Source: Candidatus Acetothermia bacterium (GTDB taxonomy: Bacteria > Bipolaricaulota > Bipolaricaulia > RBG-16-55-9 > JANLFV01). Taken from it: a stretch of DNA of 64,000 nt. How positions within the stretch are numbered: position 1 is the first letter of the stretch; the number at the start of each line of letters is the position of its first letter. The notes under the pieces are model-generated. The model was not told the origin of the DNA. It searched no databases and was given only the letters and a program-made list of their open reading frames with translations. A program made the translations under genes and the position numbers. The DNA is taken from NCBI GenBank assembly GCA_024653345.1, contig JANLFV010000002.1, positions 130,830-194,829 on the forward strand, written 5' to 3'. This document shows positions 1 to 8,700 of the stretch, piece by piece.

Positions 1-1969
1 AGAGGGCGGGGGTGTCCAGGACCGGGCGGCCCTCCTCGACGGCGAAGGGCAGCTCCAGCTCGATCGGCCGCCCCTCGCGGGCCGCGGCCTCGAGCTTCAT
101 CGCCGGCTCGCCCTCGCAGGTCCGCTCGGAGCAGACCCCGAGGAGCACGCTCACCGCATCGAGGAACCGCCCGGCGCTGCTGGTCTGAAAGACATTCAAC
201 CCCGCCTCGAGCTGCCTCTTCACCAGCTCGAGCTCCCGCAGGCTGCGGAAATGCGGGAGGAGGTGGTCCCCCAGGGCCTGCTCGAGCTTCGCCCCCCTCA
301 AGCCGGCGGCAAAGAGGAAGCCCGCGGCCATCCGCGCGGGGAACCGGGTGGCGAGGTCTCCCCCGGGCATCGGGGCGCTCCTTAAGCCCCCGACGCGCCT
401 GAAGTCGGCCCGCTCGGCGATCAGGACCTCCCCGCCCCAGATCCGGCCGTCGGTCCCGTAGCCGACGCCATCGAGGGCCAGCCCGACCGCCCGCTCGAGG
501 CCGTGCTCGCCCAGGACCGCGGCGATGTGGGCATGGTGGTGCTGGACGCGGATGACCCTCTCGCCCAGCTCCTCGGCCAGCCTGGTAGTGAGGAACCGCG
601 GGTGGAGGTCGCAGGCCAGGACGCGCGGGAGCTTCGCCCCGGTGATCGCGAGGAGGTGCGCGATGGCCTCCCTCAGGAATTGGAAGGTCTCGAGGTCGTC
701 GACATGGCCGATGTGCTGGGAGAGGTAGCACTTCCGGTCGAGGTAGAGCGCGAAGGTGTTGTTCAGCTCCGCCCCGAGGGCCAGGATCGGCTCCTCGCCC
801 AGGTCCAGCTCGAGCGGGGTGGGGACCCAGCCTCGCGAGCGCCGGATGAACCGCCAGCCGAGGCTATGCCGGAGGACGGAGTCGTCGCACCTAGCGACGA
901 TCTCGCGGTCGTGGAGGAGGAAGTCGTCCGCGATCCCTTCCAGCCGCTCCTCGATCTCGCCGTTCTCGATGAGCATCGGCCTCCCGGGCATATTGGCCGA
1001 GGTCATCACCAGCGGGAAATCCAGATGCTCGAAGAGCAAGTAGTGGAGCCCGGTGTAGGGGAGCATGACCCCGACATTGTGGAGCCCGGGGGCGACCGAG
1101 GGGGCGAGCGGTGAGGCCGGCCGCTTGTTCAGCACCACGATCGGCCGGCGCGGCGAGCGGAGGAGCCGCCACTCCTCCGGCGAGGGCTCGGCGAGCTGCT
1201 GTAGCTGCCCCTCAGTGGCCATGAGGGCGAACGGCTGCTGGGGCCGGCCGAGCCGGGCGCGGAGCCTCAGGACCACCTCCTCGCTCGTGGCATCGCAGGC
1301 CAGGTGGGTTCCCCCCAGCCCCTTGATCGCCACGATCCTCCCGGCCTTGAGGGCCTCAGCTGCCTTCGCGATCGGGTCCCCCTCGGGTGAGCCGTTGAAG
1401 TAGAGCCTTGGGCCGCAGGAAGGGCAGGCGATCGTCTGGGCATGGTAGCGGCGGTCGAGCGAGTCGGTATACTCCTTCGCGCAGGCGGGGCACATCGGGA
1501 ACTCGGCGAACGAGGTCCGCTCGCGGTCGTAAGGGAGGCTCCGGATCGTGGTGAACCTCGGGCCGCAGTCGGTGCAGGAGGTGGCCCAATAGCCATGATA
1601 GCGGGAGCGATTCCGGATATCTTCTACACAGCCGTCGCAGATCGCTGTATCCGGCGGGATGGTCCCCGAACTTCCCTCGCCGGCCTGGGAGCGCTCGATC
1701 TTGAACGCGCTCAGCTTCCCATCTCGCGGGAGGTCGGCCACCCGCAGCGCCTCGATCTCGGCCAGCGGCGGCTTGCGGGCCTGGAGCTCCTCGAGGAATC
1801 GCGCGATCTGCTCCGGCGTGCCCTCGACGATAATCTCCACGCCGGCATCGCCGAGGTTCCTCACGCTCCCCACCAGCCCGTTCCGCACCGCCGTCCGGTA
1901 GACGAACGGCCTGAACCCCACCCCCTGGACGATCCCTTGGACCAGGATCTGCCGCCGGACGGGCGTCAC
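1..1969 (-). CDS. hypF: HypF carbamoyltransferase, C-terminus beyond window
   Basis: HypF makes the cyanide ligands of [NiFe] hydrogenase from carbamoyl phosphate and passes the carbamoyl group to HypE. About 656 codons are present, so roughly 100 C-terminal residues lie outside. Domains in order: acylphosphatase (about 1-90, VQGVGFRPF, with the R20/N38 pair), two C-x2-C zinc-finger halves (first pair at 111 and 114, later PMCPAC and ACPSCGP), a YrdC-like domain (about 200-380, with MTSANMPG), and a Kae1-like domain with HHHAHIAAVL and LALDGVGYGTDG. The start is a GTG that overlaps the hypA stop as GTGA, so translation is probably coupled. No long reading frame is complete here only because the stop is outside the window. 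The assignment is firm; hydrogenase structural genes are not in view. Confidence 0.95.
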   Translation of the reverse strand, partial: MTPVRRQILVQGIVQGVGFRPFVYRTAVRNGLVGSVRNLGDAGVEIIVEGTPEQIARFLEELQARKPPLAEIEALRVADLPRDGKLSAFKIERSQAGEGSSGTIPPDTAICDGCVEDIRNRSRYHGYWATSCTDCGPRFTTIRSLPYDRERTSFAEFPMCPACAKEYTDSLDRRYHAQTIACPSCGPRLYFNGSPEGDPIAKAAEALKAGRIVAIKGLGGTHLACDATSEEVVLRLRARLGRPQQPFALMATEGQLQQLAEPSPEEWRLLRSPRRPIVVLNKRPASPLAPSVAPGLHNVGVMLPYTGLHYLLFEHLDFPLVMTSANMPGRPMLIENGEIEERLEGIADDFLLHDREIVARCDDSVLRHSLGWRFIRRSRGWVPTPLELDLGEEPILALGAELNNTFALYLDRKCYLSQHIGHVDDLETFQFLREAIAHLLAITGAKLPRVLACDLHPRFLTTRLAEELGERVIRVQHHHAHIAAVLGEHGLERAVGLALDGVGYGTDGRIWGGEVLIAERADFRRVGGLRSAPMPGGDLATRFPARMAAGFLFAAGLRGAKLEQALGDHLLPHFRSLRELELVKRQLEAGLNVFQTSSAGRFLDAVSVLLGVCSERTCEGEPAMKLEAAAREGRPIELELPFAVEEGRPVLDTPAL

Positions 1970-2361
1970 TGCGGGGCCTCCTCCGGGGTTGCGAGGACTA
2001 GCTGGACCAGCTCGAGCTCGCGGCCGCTCTCAAGCTCGACCGGGCCGCGGCAGCGCGGGCAGGCCAGGATCGGCGTGAGGAAATGATATGCGGGATCGTC
2101 CGGGTAGGCCGCCGGGCCGCGGTAGCCGCAGGCGCGGCAGACCACCTCAGCCTTCACCTCCTCCAGCACCAGCTTCGAGCCCGCAAGCGGCGTCCCCTCG
2201 GCCAGGATCTCGTAGGCCTGCCGAAGGGCCTCATCTGAGAGGAGCCTGAGCTCGCCCTTGCGGAGATGGACCTCGAGAAGGTCTTCCCCCTGGAGGCCGC
2301 GCGCGGTCAGCTCGGCCAGGACCGCCCGGACCAATTCCTCAGCGACGGAGTATTCGTGCAT
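1966..2361 (-). CDS. hypA: Hydrogenase nickel chaperone HypA
   Basis: HypA delivers nickel to the large subunit of [NiFe] hydrogenase, together with HypB. The 131-residue protein has the expected length, begins with the invariant MHE nickel-binding N-terminus, and carries two CxxC zinc motifs (CRAC and CPRC). It lies directly upstream of hypF with a 4-base overlap and downstream of a Crp/Fnr-family gene. The 81-base gap before it holds an inverted repeat typical of Crp/Fnr sites, so it may be controlled by that regulator. hypB and hypCDE are not in this window. Confidence 0.95.
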   Translation of the reverse strand: MHEYSVAEELVRAVLAELTARGLQGEDLLEVHLRKGELRLLSDEALRQAYEILAEGTPLAGSKLVLEEVKAEVVCRACGYRGPAAYPDDPAYHFLTPILACPRCRGPVELESGRELELVQLVLATPEEAPQ

Positions 2362-2401
2362 CGCCCGTGACAGTCTAGGAGCCGCGGGTCGCGGGCCACC
2401 A

Positions 2402-2413
2402 TGACCTAAGTCA
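2402..2413. promoter_or_regulatory. Candidate Crp/Fnr-type operator upstream of hypA
   Basis: The sequence TGAC-N4-GTCA is a perfect inverted repeat; on the minus strand it reads TTGAC-TTAG-GTCAT, close to the TTGAT-N4-ATCAA pattern of Fnr-family sites. It lies 41 bases upstream of the hypA start and just downstream of a Crp/Fnr-family gene. Binding by that protein is inference. Confidence 0.4.
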
Positions 2414-2442
2414 ACGCCGCGACTGATCCGAGTCGAGAGCTC

Positions 2443-3165
2443 TCAGAAGCGGTCTTCCCGAGCGACCGCAGAGGTGGGCTCGGCCAGCCGCTCCAGCCCC
2501 TCCCGGTCCCGAATGTAGATCTTGTGCCCCTCGAGGTCGATGAGCCCCCGCTCGCGGAGGCGGGAGAGGGTCCGGATCGCGGTCTCCGTCGAGACCCCGG
2601 CCATCTCGGCCAGCTCGGCCCGCGATAGCTCCACTCCGAGGTAGACGCGACGGTCCTCCTCCACGCCGCAGACCTCGCCGACCTTCAGGAGGAGTCGGGC
2701 CAACCGCTCGGTGCTCCCCTCGTAGGAGATCTCCAGGAGCCTGGTCTGGAAGCTCTTCAACTCCCGGGCCAGGTTCTCGATCAGCGCGATCGCGACCCGG
2801 GGGTGGCGGAGGAGGAAGTCGAGGAACGCGCCGCGCTCGATGAAGTAGAGCTTGGTCGGCTCGAGCGTCTTGGCGAAGGCCGTGTAGACCTCCTGGTCGA
2901 ACATCGTCTTCTCGCCCAGCAATTCGCCCGGCCCGACCAGCTTGAGGATCTGCCGCTTCCCGCGGCTCGAGCGCTTCGCCAGCTTCACCCGCCCGCGGCA
3001 GATGATATACAGCCCGAAGGCCGGCTCGCCCTCCTGGAAGATCACCTCGTCCTTGTCATACTCGATCGGCCGGAGCAGACTGGCCAGCTCCCGCTGGCCC
3101 TCCTCGTTCAAGGCCGAGAAGATCGCCGGGCCATCCCCTTCACAGCCTTTCCCCCAGAAGATCAT
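2443..3165 (-). CDS. Crp/Fnr-family transcription regulator
   Basis: A regulator of 240 residues with an N-terminal cyclic-nucleotide-binding fold and a C-terminal Crp-type winged helix (ELSRAELAEMAGVSTETAIRTL). I chose the ATG at 3165 because an AGGAGG sits 11 bases upstream and the preceding gene stops 7 bases before it; an in-frame start 54 bases earlier lacks this. The phosphate-binding cassette (GEKTMFDQEVYTAFA) lacks the Arg-Ser pair that holds cAMP in Crp, and the Fnr four-cysteine pattern is absent, so the ligand is unlikely to be cAMP or a [4Fe-4S] cluster. It is followed by hypA-hypF, suggesting control of hydrogenase maturation. Confidence 0.85.
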   Translation of the reverse strand: MIFWGKGCEGDGPAIFSALNEEGQRELASLLRPIEYDKDEVIFQEGEPAFGLYIICRGRVKLAKRSSRGKRQILKLVGPGELLGEKTMFDQEVYTAFAKTLEPTKLYFIERGAFLDFLLRHPRVAIALIENLARELKSFQTRLLEISYEGSTERLARLLLKVGEVCGVEEDRRVYLGVELSRAELAEMAGVSTETAIRTLSRLRERGLIDLEGHKIYIRDREGLERLAEPTSAVAREDRF

Positions 3166-3172
3166 CCTCAGT

Positions 3173-3910
3173 TCACCCTCCTCCTTCTTGATTATAGCCC
3201 CCATCTGAACCGGCCTCAAGTCGGGCCCCCACCCTCTCCTTCCCCCAGCGCCAGAGGCTCCGTCGGGTTGGGCTTGGCCGCTCCGCCGCGGTTCCCCCCT
3301 CGGGGAAGATCACCCCGCTCGAGATCACCAGCTTCAGCCCCTCCTCCACGGTGATGTTCGGGTAGATCACCTCTTCCTTGGGGACGAGGAGGAACCAGCC
3401 CGAGAGAGGATTGGGGGAGGTGGGGGCGTAGACCGCCACGAACTCCTCGCCCAGGGCCTGCCCGAGCTTCCCCGGCTCCTCGCGGGTGACGAAGGCGAGG
3501 GTGTAGATCCCCTTCCGCGGATACTGGATGAGGACCACCTTCTTGAACGCCGGCACCTCGGGCCGGAGGAGAGCATCGGTCACCTGCTTGGCCATGGCGT
3601 AGGCCTTATTCACCAAGGGAACCCGCCTCAGAAGCTCCTCGAAGTAGCGGTGGAGGATATGGCCGACATAGTTCCGTGTGAGCAGCCCGAGGAACCAGAC
3701 GAGGACGATCGTGAGCAGGACGCCGATGAGCGAGATCCACCAGTGGCTTCCGAGCAGACCCGTGAGGAGCGGGCCGACCGTAGCATCGGCCAGGCGGACG
3801 AAGAGCCTATAGGTCAGCCAGAGGAGGTAGAAGGTGGCGAAGACGGGGAGGATCACGAGCAAGCCCCGGATGAAGTCACGGCGCACTCCGCGGAAGAACG
3901 GTCTCAACAT
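3173..3910 (-). CDS. DUF502 family membrane protein
   Basis: A protein of about 245 residues with two N-terminal transmembrane segments (GLLVILPVFATFYLLWL and ISLIGVLLTIVLVWFLGLLTRN) followed by a soluble beta-rich domain with the family signatures YPRKGIYTLAFVT and PTSPNPLSGWFLLVP. DUF502 proteins are widespread and of unknown role. The ATG at 3910 begins MLRPFFRG; an in-frame TTG 45 bases upstream is less likely. It is followed after 7 bases by the Crp/Fnr-family gene, whose Shine-Dalgarno lies inside the end of this gene, so the two are probably co-transcribed. Confidence 0.85.
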   Translation of the reverse strand: MLRPFFRGVRRDFIRGLLVILPVFATFYLLWLTYRLFVRLADATVGPLLTGLLGSHWWISLIGVLLTIVLVWFLGLLTRNYVGHILHRYFEELLRRVPLVNKAYAMAKQVTDALLRPEVPAFKKVVLIQYPRKGIYTLAFVTREEPGKLGQALGEEFVAVYAPTSPNPLSGWFLLVPKEEVIYPNITVEEGLKLVISSGVIFPEGGTAAERPSPTRRSLWRWGKERVGARLEAGSDGGYNQEGGG

Positions 3911-3981
3911 CGCCCCCTTCGCCCCGATGATAGCCTCCCTAGGGGCGCGATGCAACCTGCGGTGAGCAGCCGGGAAAGCGC

Positions 3982-4005
3982 GGCCCCCCGACTGCTCGGG
4001 GGGCC
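3982..4005 (-). terminator. Terminator hairpin after csp
   Basis: A perfect 10-bp stem (GGCCCCCCGA / TCGGGGGGCC) with a 4-base loop begins about 19 bases after the csp stop on the minus strand. The following T run is weak (GCTTTCC). Confidence 0.6.
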
Positions 4006-4023
4006 TGCAATCCCGGGTGAAGC

Positions 4024-4227
4024 TCAGTCCAAGGGGACGACATTCACGGCCCGCGGGCCCTTGGCGTCCTGCTGGATGTCGAACTGGACGGCCTGGCCCT
4101 CGCGGAGCGTCCGGAACCCCTGGCCCTTGATCCCCGTGAAGTGGACGAAGAGCTCATCGCCGTTGTCCTGGGTGATGAACCCGTAGCCCTTGGCGTTGTT
4201 GAACCACTTGACGGTGCCCTTGGCCAT
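4024..4227 (-). CDS. Cold-shock domain protein
   Basis: A 67-residue single cold-shock domain that binds single-stranded nucleic acid. RNP1 (KGYGFITQ) and RNP2 (LFVHFTGI) are intact. An AGGGAGGTC Shine-Dalgarno precedes the ATG. A strong promoter (4403-4431) implies an untranslated leader of about 170 bases, as seen in cold-responsive csp genes, and a hairpin terminator follows, so it is probably a single-gene unit. Which member of the Csp family it corresponds to cannot be told from sequence alone. Confidence 0.95.
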   Translation of the reverse strand: MAKGTVKWFNNAKGYGFITQDNGDELFVHFTGIKGQGFRTLREGQAVQFDIQQDAKGPRAVNVVPLD

Positions 4228-4402
4228 GCTGACCTCCCTGTCTGCGCAAATTTGACTGTTCTAATGCTCTCTGCTGCCCAGGGAGGCCCGCCAGGGGTCC
4301 TCTTGCGGCGGTAGTGCATCTAGATCCAGTCATAAAGCAGTCGCTGCTGTGGCTCAGTGGCTCAGAGAACGACCACTACTCAGTGCCTACGGCAGACGTC
4401 GT

Positions 4403-4431
4403 AGTATAACAGTTGAGGATTCCCTTGTCAA
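4403..4431 (-). promoter_or_regulatory. Sigma70-type promoter of csp
   Basis: On the minus strand TTGACA (4431-4426) and TATACT (4408-4403) are separated by 17 bases. The predicted start near 4396 leaves a leader of about 168 bases before the csp ATG. Confidence 0.75.
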
Positions 4432-4549
4432 GGGCCGCGATTCCGATCCCACAATCGCTTCGAGGCCTGCCGTCTCCGGCGCAGCGCTGATCTCAGGGAT
4501 AAGAGCGGTTGGAAACGAGCCAGGCCCAGGCCTGCCGACTCCTCAGGCC

Positions 4550-4578
4550 TTGACAGGACAGCGCCGGTGCGGTAGCAT
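4550..4578 (+). promoter_or_regulatory. Promoter of tRNA-Lys(CTT)
   Basis: TTGACA (4550-4555) and TAGCAT (4573-4578) with a 17-base spacer, ending 7 bases before the tRNA. The stretch 4432-4549 between this and the csp promoter shows nothing else. Confidence 0.65.
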
Positions 4579-4585
4579 CCCGTCG

Positions 4586-4658
4586 GGGCTGCTAGCTCAA
4601 CTGGCAGAGCATCCGGCTCTTAACCGGGGGGTTCGAGGTTCGAGTCCTCGGCAGCCCA
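4586..4658 (+). tRNA. tRNA-Lys (anticodon CTT)
   Basis: The cloverleaf folds with a 7-bp acceptor stem (GGGCTGC/GCAGCCC), a normal D arm, anticodon loop CTCTTAA (anticodon CTT, reads AAG) and T arm CGAGG-TTCGAGT-CCTCG. CCA is not encoded. The phosphatase gene begins 12 bases after the tRNA end. Confidence 0.95.
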
Positions 4659-4670
4659 CTAACTCTCAAA

Positions 4671-5450
4671 ATGCCTTCAGAGCTGGAGCTGTTGCAGGAG
4701 GCGGAGAGGCTATTCGCCGCGGAGCCGAAGCTCATCGAGCTCGCGGGCGAGCGGGCGGTCTTCGTCGGCGACACCCACGGCGACCTCGAGGCGAGCGAGA
4801 AGGTCATCTCCAGATACCTCAAGCCGGGGACGAAGCTCGTCTTCCTTGGGGACTATGTGGACCGCGGGCCGGAGTCAAGGGAGAACTTGCTCTACCTGCT
4901 CGAGCAGAAGCTGGCCCACCCGGCCGACCTCTTCCTCCTGATGGGGAACCACGAGGGCTGGAAGTTCGCCCAATTCACCCCGGCCGACTTCTGGCTCAGC
5001 CTGAGCGCGGAGGAGGAGCGGCTCTACGCTTCCGCGGTGGCTGCTCTGCCGCTGGTGGCCACGACCACCAACGGGGTGATCGCCCTCCACGGGGCGCTGC
5101 CGGATGTTCCGAGCCTCGAGGAGATCAACGGGATCGAGCCCGGAAGCGAGGCCTGGCGGGAGATCGCCTGGGGGGACTGGGCCGACCTTCCGGGGGATTC
5201 GCTCGGCTGGCTCTGGAGCAGGCCGCGGTTCGGGCGAGACCACTTCGAGCGGCTGATGAGGCGCTTCCGGAAGAGCCTGCTCATCCGCTCCCATCAGCCG
5301 GACGCGCCGGAGCAGCTGTTCGAGGGGAGATGCCTCACGATCTTCACATCCTCGGCCTACGGGAGCTTGCGCGAGGCCCGGGAGGTGGCGATCGTCCCGC
5401 TCGAGACGGAGGTCCATTCGGCGGGCGATATCCAACTCGCTCGGGTCTGA
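4671..5450 (+). CDS. PP2A-like serine/threonine phosphatase (metallophosphoesterase)
   Basis: A 259-residue calcineurin-type phosphoesterase. The PPP-family metal and phosphate motifs are present in order: GDTHGD, GDYVDRG, GNHEG, a His-Gly (ALHGALP) and RSHQPD. Such bacterial enzymes remove phosphate from serine, threonine or other phospho-substrates; the substrate here is unknown. No Shine-Dalgarno precedes the ATG, which lies only 12 bases after tRNA-Lys(CTT), so the message is probably released by tRNA 3' processing with a very short leader. A second tRNA-Lys follows 46 bases after the stop, with its own promoter. Confidence 0.85.
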   Translation: MPSELELLQEAERLFAAEPKLIELAGERAVFVGDTHGDLEASEKVISRYLKPGTKLVFLGDYVDRGPESRENLLYLLEQKLAHPADLFLLMGNHEGWKFAQFTPADFWLSLSAEEERLYASAVAALPLVATTTNGVIALHGALPDVPSLEEINGIEPGSEAWREIAWGDWADLPGDSLGWLWSRPRFGRDHFERLMRRFRKSLLIRSHQPDAPEQLFEGRCLTIFTSSAYGSLREAREVAIVPLETEVHSAGDIQLARV

Positions 5451-5459
5451 AGCCGGCCC

Positions 5460-5488
5460 TTGATCCGTGAGGATCGAGGCGCTATAAT
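5460..5488 (+). promoter_or_regulatory. Promoter of tRNA-Lys(TTT)
   Basis: TTGATC (5460-5465) and a perfect TATAAT (5483-5488) with a 17-base spacer lie just upstream of the tRNA, which begins 8 bases after the -10. Confidence 0.7.
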
Positions 5489-5496
5489 GCCGCTGC

Positions 5497-5568
5497 GGGC
5501 CGTTAGCTCAGTGGTAGAGCACCTGCCTTTTAAGCAGGGAGTCGCAGGTTCGATTCCTGCACGGCTCA
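5497..5568 (+). tRNA. tRNA-Lys (anticodon TTT)
   Basis: Acceptor GGGCCGT/ACGGCTC (one G-T pair), anticodon stem CCTGC/GCAGG around loop CTTTTAA (anticodon TTT, reads AAA and AAG), and T arm GCAGG-TTCGATT-CCTGC. CCA is not encoded. It is the second lysine isoacceptor within 1 kb. Confidence 0.95.
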
Positions 5569-5589
5569 GATCAGAAGAGCTTGTAGCTC

Positions 5590-5665
5590 GTCCCCATCGT
5601 CTAGTGGCCCAGGACGCCGGCCCTTCAAGCCGGCAACAGGGGTTCGAATCCCCTTGGGGACGCCA
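5590..5665 (+). tRNA. tRNA-Glu (anticodon TTC) with C33
   Basis: Acceptor GTCCCCA/TGGGGAC, D arm starting GTCTAG, T arm AGGGG-TTCGAAT-CCCCT, discriminator G and an encoded CCA all match bacterial tRNA-Glu. The anticodon stem CCGGC/GCCGG encloses CCTTCAA, so the base before the anticodon TTC is C instead of the nearly universal U33. It probably shares a transcript with the upstream tRNA-Lys, 21 bases away. Confidence 0.85.
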
Positions 5666-5674
5666 GACGGGATA

Positions 5675-5709
5675 GGCCTCCGGAGGGCCGACCAGGCCCT
5701 CCGGAGGCC
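5675..5709. terminator. Bidirectional terminator between tRNA-Glu and the subtilase gene
   Basis: A perfect 15-bp inverted repeat (GGCCTCCGGAGGGCC and its complement) with a 5-base loop GACCA lies between converging units, 9 bases after the tRNA and 6 bases before the subtilase stop. Confidence 0.75.
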
Positions 5710-5715
5710 CTTCAT

Positions 5716-8700
5716 CTATTGAACTACCTTGAAGCTGACCGCGGCGGTGACGACCTTTCCCGAGCGGGTGTAGGCCATCAGGACCGCTGTCTCGACTCCC
5801 GCCGGGCCGACGATCGTGGCGGTCAAGCTCCTCGCCGTCCCTGCCGGGGTCCAGCCTAGGGAGATCGGCTTCAAGACCCCCGTCGGCTCGAAGTCGTAGA
5901 TCACGACCGAGGCCTCCTCGCTCACGGAGTAGCTGAACTTGACCGTCTCGCCCGGCCGATAGCTCCCGCCGCTCCCGCGGTCGACGCTCAGCGCGGCACT
6001 GGCCCCAGGCTGGCCGATGGAGAAGGTGCAGGCCGTCGTGGTGATCGTCCCGGCGCTGGTCCGTGCGAACAGCACCAAGGTCTCGATCCCCGCCGGGCCG
6101 ACGACCTGGCCGGTGAAGCTCCCCGTCTGGCCGGCAGCGACGCTCCGTTCCAGCAGTTGCGTGAGCTGCCCCGCGGTGGTGAAGTCGAACAGCTTGACGG
6201 TCGCCGCCTCGCTCACAGAGTAGGAGACCGTGATCCGCTCCCCCGGCTGGTAGGTGCTCCCACAGCCGCGATCGACCGTGAGCGTGGCCGTGGGAAGGGT
6301 CGAAGGGGAGGGGGTCGCGGAGCGGACTTCGACGGTCTGGGCGGTCGAGCCGCTCAAGCCGCCGTTGTCCGTGACGGTCAAAGTGACGCGGTAAGAGCCG
6401 GCGGCGGAGAAGGTGTATGTGGCAGTCGCGCCCGTGGCATCGGCCCGCCCGTCCGCATTGAAGTCCCAGCTGTAGCTGGTGATCCTGCCGTCGGGATCGG
6501 ACGAGCCGGAGCCGTCGAAGCTCACCGGCTGCCCGGCGATGGGGCTACTCGGGCTGTAGGTGAAGCTGGCCACCGGGGCGCGATTGCTCGGCCCGGGCGT
6601 GGACTGGCCGGCCTGGAAGCTCGTCCAGGCCGTGGCCCAGCCGGAGCTTGTCCCGAGCCGGCGGGCCACCTCGGCCCGGAAGGCCTCGGGGTCGAGCAGG
6701 CCGGCATCCCGCAATCCGTTCAGCCCGAGGTCGATCGGCCCGGCGCTGGCGACCGCGTGGAGATACTCTCGCCCCGCGGGGCCGCTGACGGTCAGGACAT
6801 AGGCCCCATCGGGCAAGGTGTATCTCCCCTCGATGTAGTTGCTCCGCGAGCGGGAGTTGGGGAAGATCTGGGAGACCAGCCCGGTGCTGTCGACATTGTA
6901 GATGTAGACATAGGCTTTCGGGTGGACCTCGAACCCCATGGTCAGCCGGGCCCCGATCGCGTAGCTCGGGCTGTCAGTCCAGATGGTGATGGAGATCGTG
7001 GCAGGAGGCGAAGGCGGGGAGCTGGCGCTCACCCGGACCTGGGAGCTGTTGTTCGTCTCGTCCGACTCCGTCACCTGGCCCGCGGCGTCAGCGGTGAAGG
7101 TGTAGGTCTGGCTCGCCTGGGAGATCTGGCGGGTGAAGCTGACGGTGGCAGTCTGGCCGGCAACGAGGCCGGCGACGGTCTGGCTCTCCCTTCCTAGGCT
7201 ATCGCTGATCTCGACGGCGAAGCTTCCCGCGGCAGCGTTCCCCTGGTTCTTCACCTGGACGGTGAAGGCCAGTTGGCTTCCGATCGTCGGGCTCTGCGGG
7301 GTGTAGTTGACGCTGCTGATGACTAAGTCCGGCCTTTGCACGAGCTGGGGCGTGAGGTTGAGCCGGCCCGCGCCGTAGATCAGGGCCGAGCCCATGGCGA
7401 TCGCTTGCGACCGGAGCCGGGCTTCGAGCTGGCTGGCGCTGAGCGAAGGGGTTTCCGACAGGAGCAGCGCGGCCGCGCCGGCCACATGGGGTGCAGCTGC
7501 CGAGGTCCCCATGAACCTGCCCAGGGTTGAGGTTTGGACCTGGTCCGGGCCGCTGATGTCAGGCTTACTTCGCCCGTCCCCTGTGGGACCCTGGGAGCTA
7601 TAGGGCTCGGCCGGGCCGGTGGTCCAGCTCGCGTAGTGGATCGCGCCCACCGCGATCACGGAGGCCGAATCGGCCGGGGCGACGATGCTCCCCTGCGGGA
7701 CGGGATACTCAAGGTCGTGGTTCAGGCTGAAGAGGGCCAGCTCCCGCGCCGAGGTGACGCGGTAGGCCTTGACCTTGATCTTGTAGGTTCCCGCGGTTGT
7801 GGCGCGGTAGGTGAGCTGCTCGATCGGCTCCTCGGTCCCCGTCTGGAGCCGGTCGGAGAGGGCCACCTGCCGCCCGGAGCCATCGAAGAGGTAGAGGTCG
7901 TAGTCCTGGGCCGAGGCCGGCCAGTCGTTCCAGGTCAGATAGAGCTGGATCGTCTCCCCACTGCGGACCTGGATGTCCAGGTCCTCGTCGCTCCCGGAGA
8001 ACTCGTTCCAGCCGTTCGCGTTCCCGTCCCGGGAGTAGCCCTTCCAGTGCTTCTGGGCGTAGTTCCCGGCGGCGTTGACCCACACGATCCCGTGCGCTCT
8101 GGCATCGGCCGCGGTCTGTGCGACTGCCCCTTGGCCGTCGTAGAAGTTGGTGTTGAACCAGCCGATTGAGTGGTTGACGATCTGGATGCCATAGCGGATG
8201 CAGTCGTCCTTTGCCCGCTCCAGATCCACTTCGTCGGCGATCTTCATCAGGTAGAGCTCGGCCTCCGGGGCCATGTCGTAGACGATCTCCGCCACGGCCG
8301 TCCCGTGGTTCGTCCCCGACTCGAGCCCCGTCCCGGTATAGTCGAACTTCTGGAGGGTCGTGGGTAGCTCGCCCCGGGACTGGGCCGTGGACAGCCCGGC
8401 GAAGCCGAGGTCGATCACCGCGATCTTGACCCCTCGGCCCTTGAGGCCGCTGGATTGGTAGGCCGCTGCGCCGGTGAGTTGCACGCCCTCACTTGTGACC
8501 GCGAGTGCCTGGGGCACTGCCGGCGGGCGGGCATAGGCCACCCCCGTGAGCCGGAGGATCACATCGACCAGGGTCAGGACCGCCGGATTGAGGGGGAGCC
8601 GGAGCTTGACGAAGCTCTGCGAGCTGGCGACGACCAGCCCGGGCGCGGCCTGGCCCACGGCTGTCACGACCGTATGGGCCAGCGGGCCGCGGAACTGCGG

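Noticed and set aside
6157-7197. A 346-codon plus-strand open frame opposite the subtilase
   Set aside because: It has biased composition and is a shadow of the clearly real protease gene.
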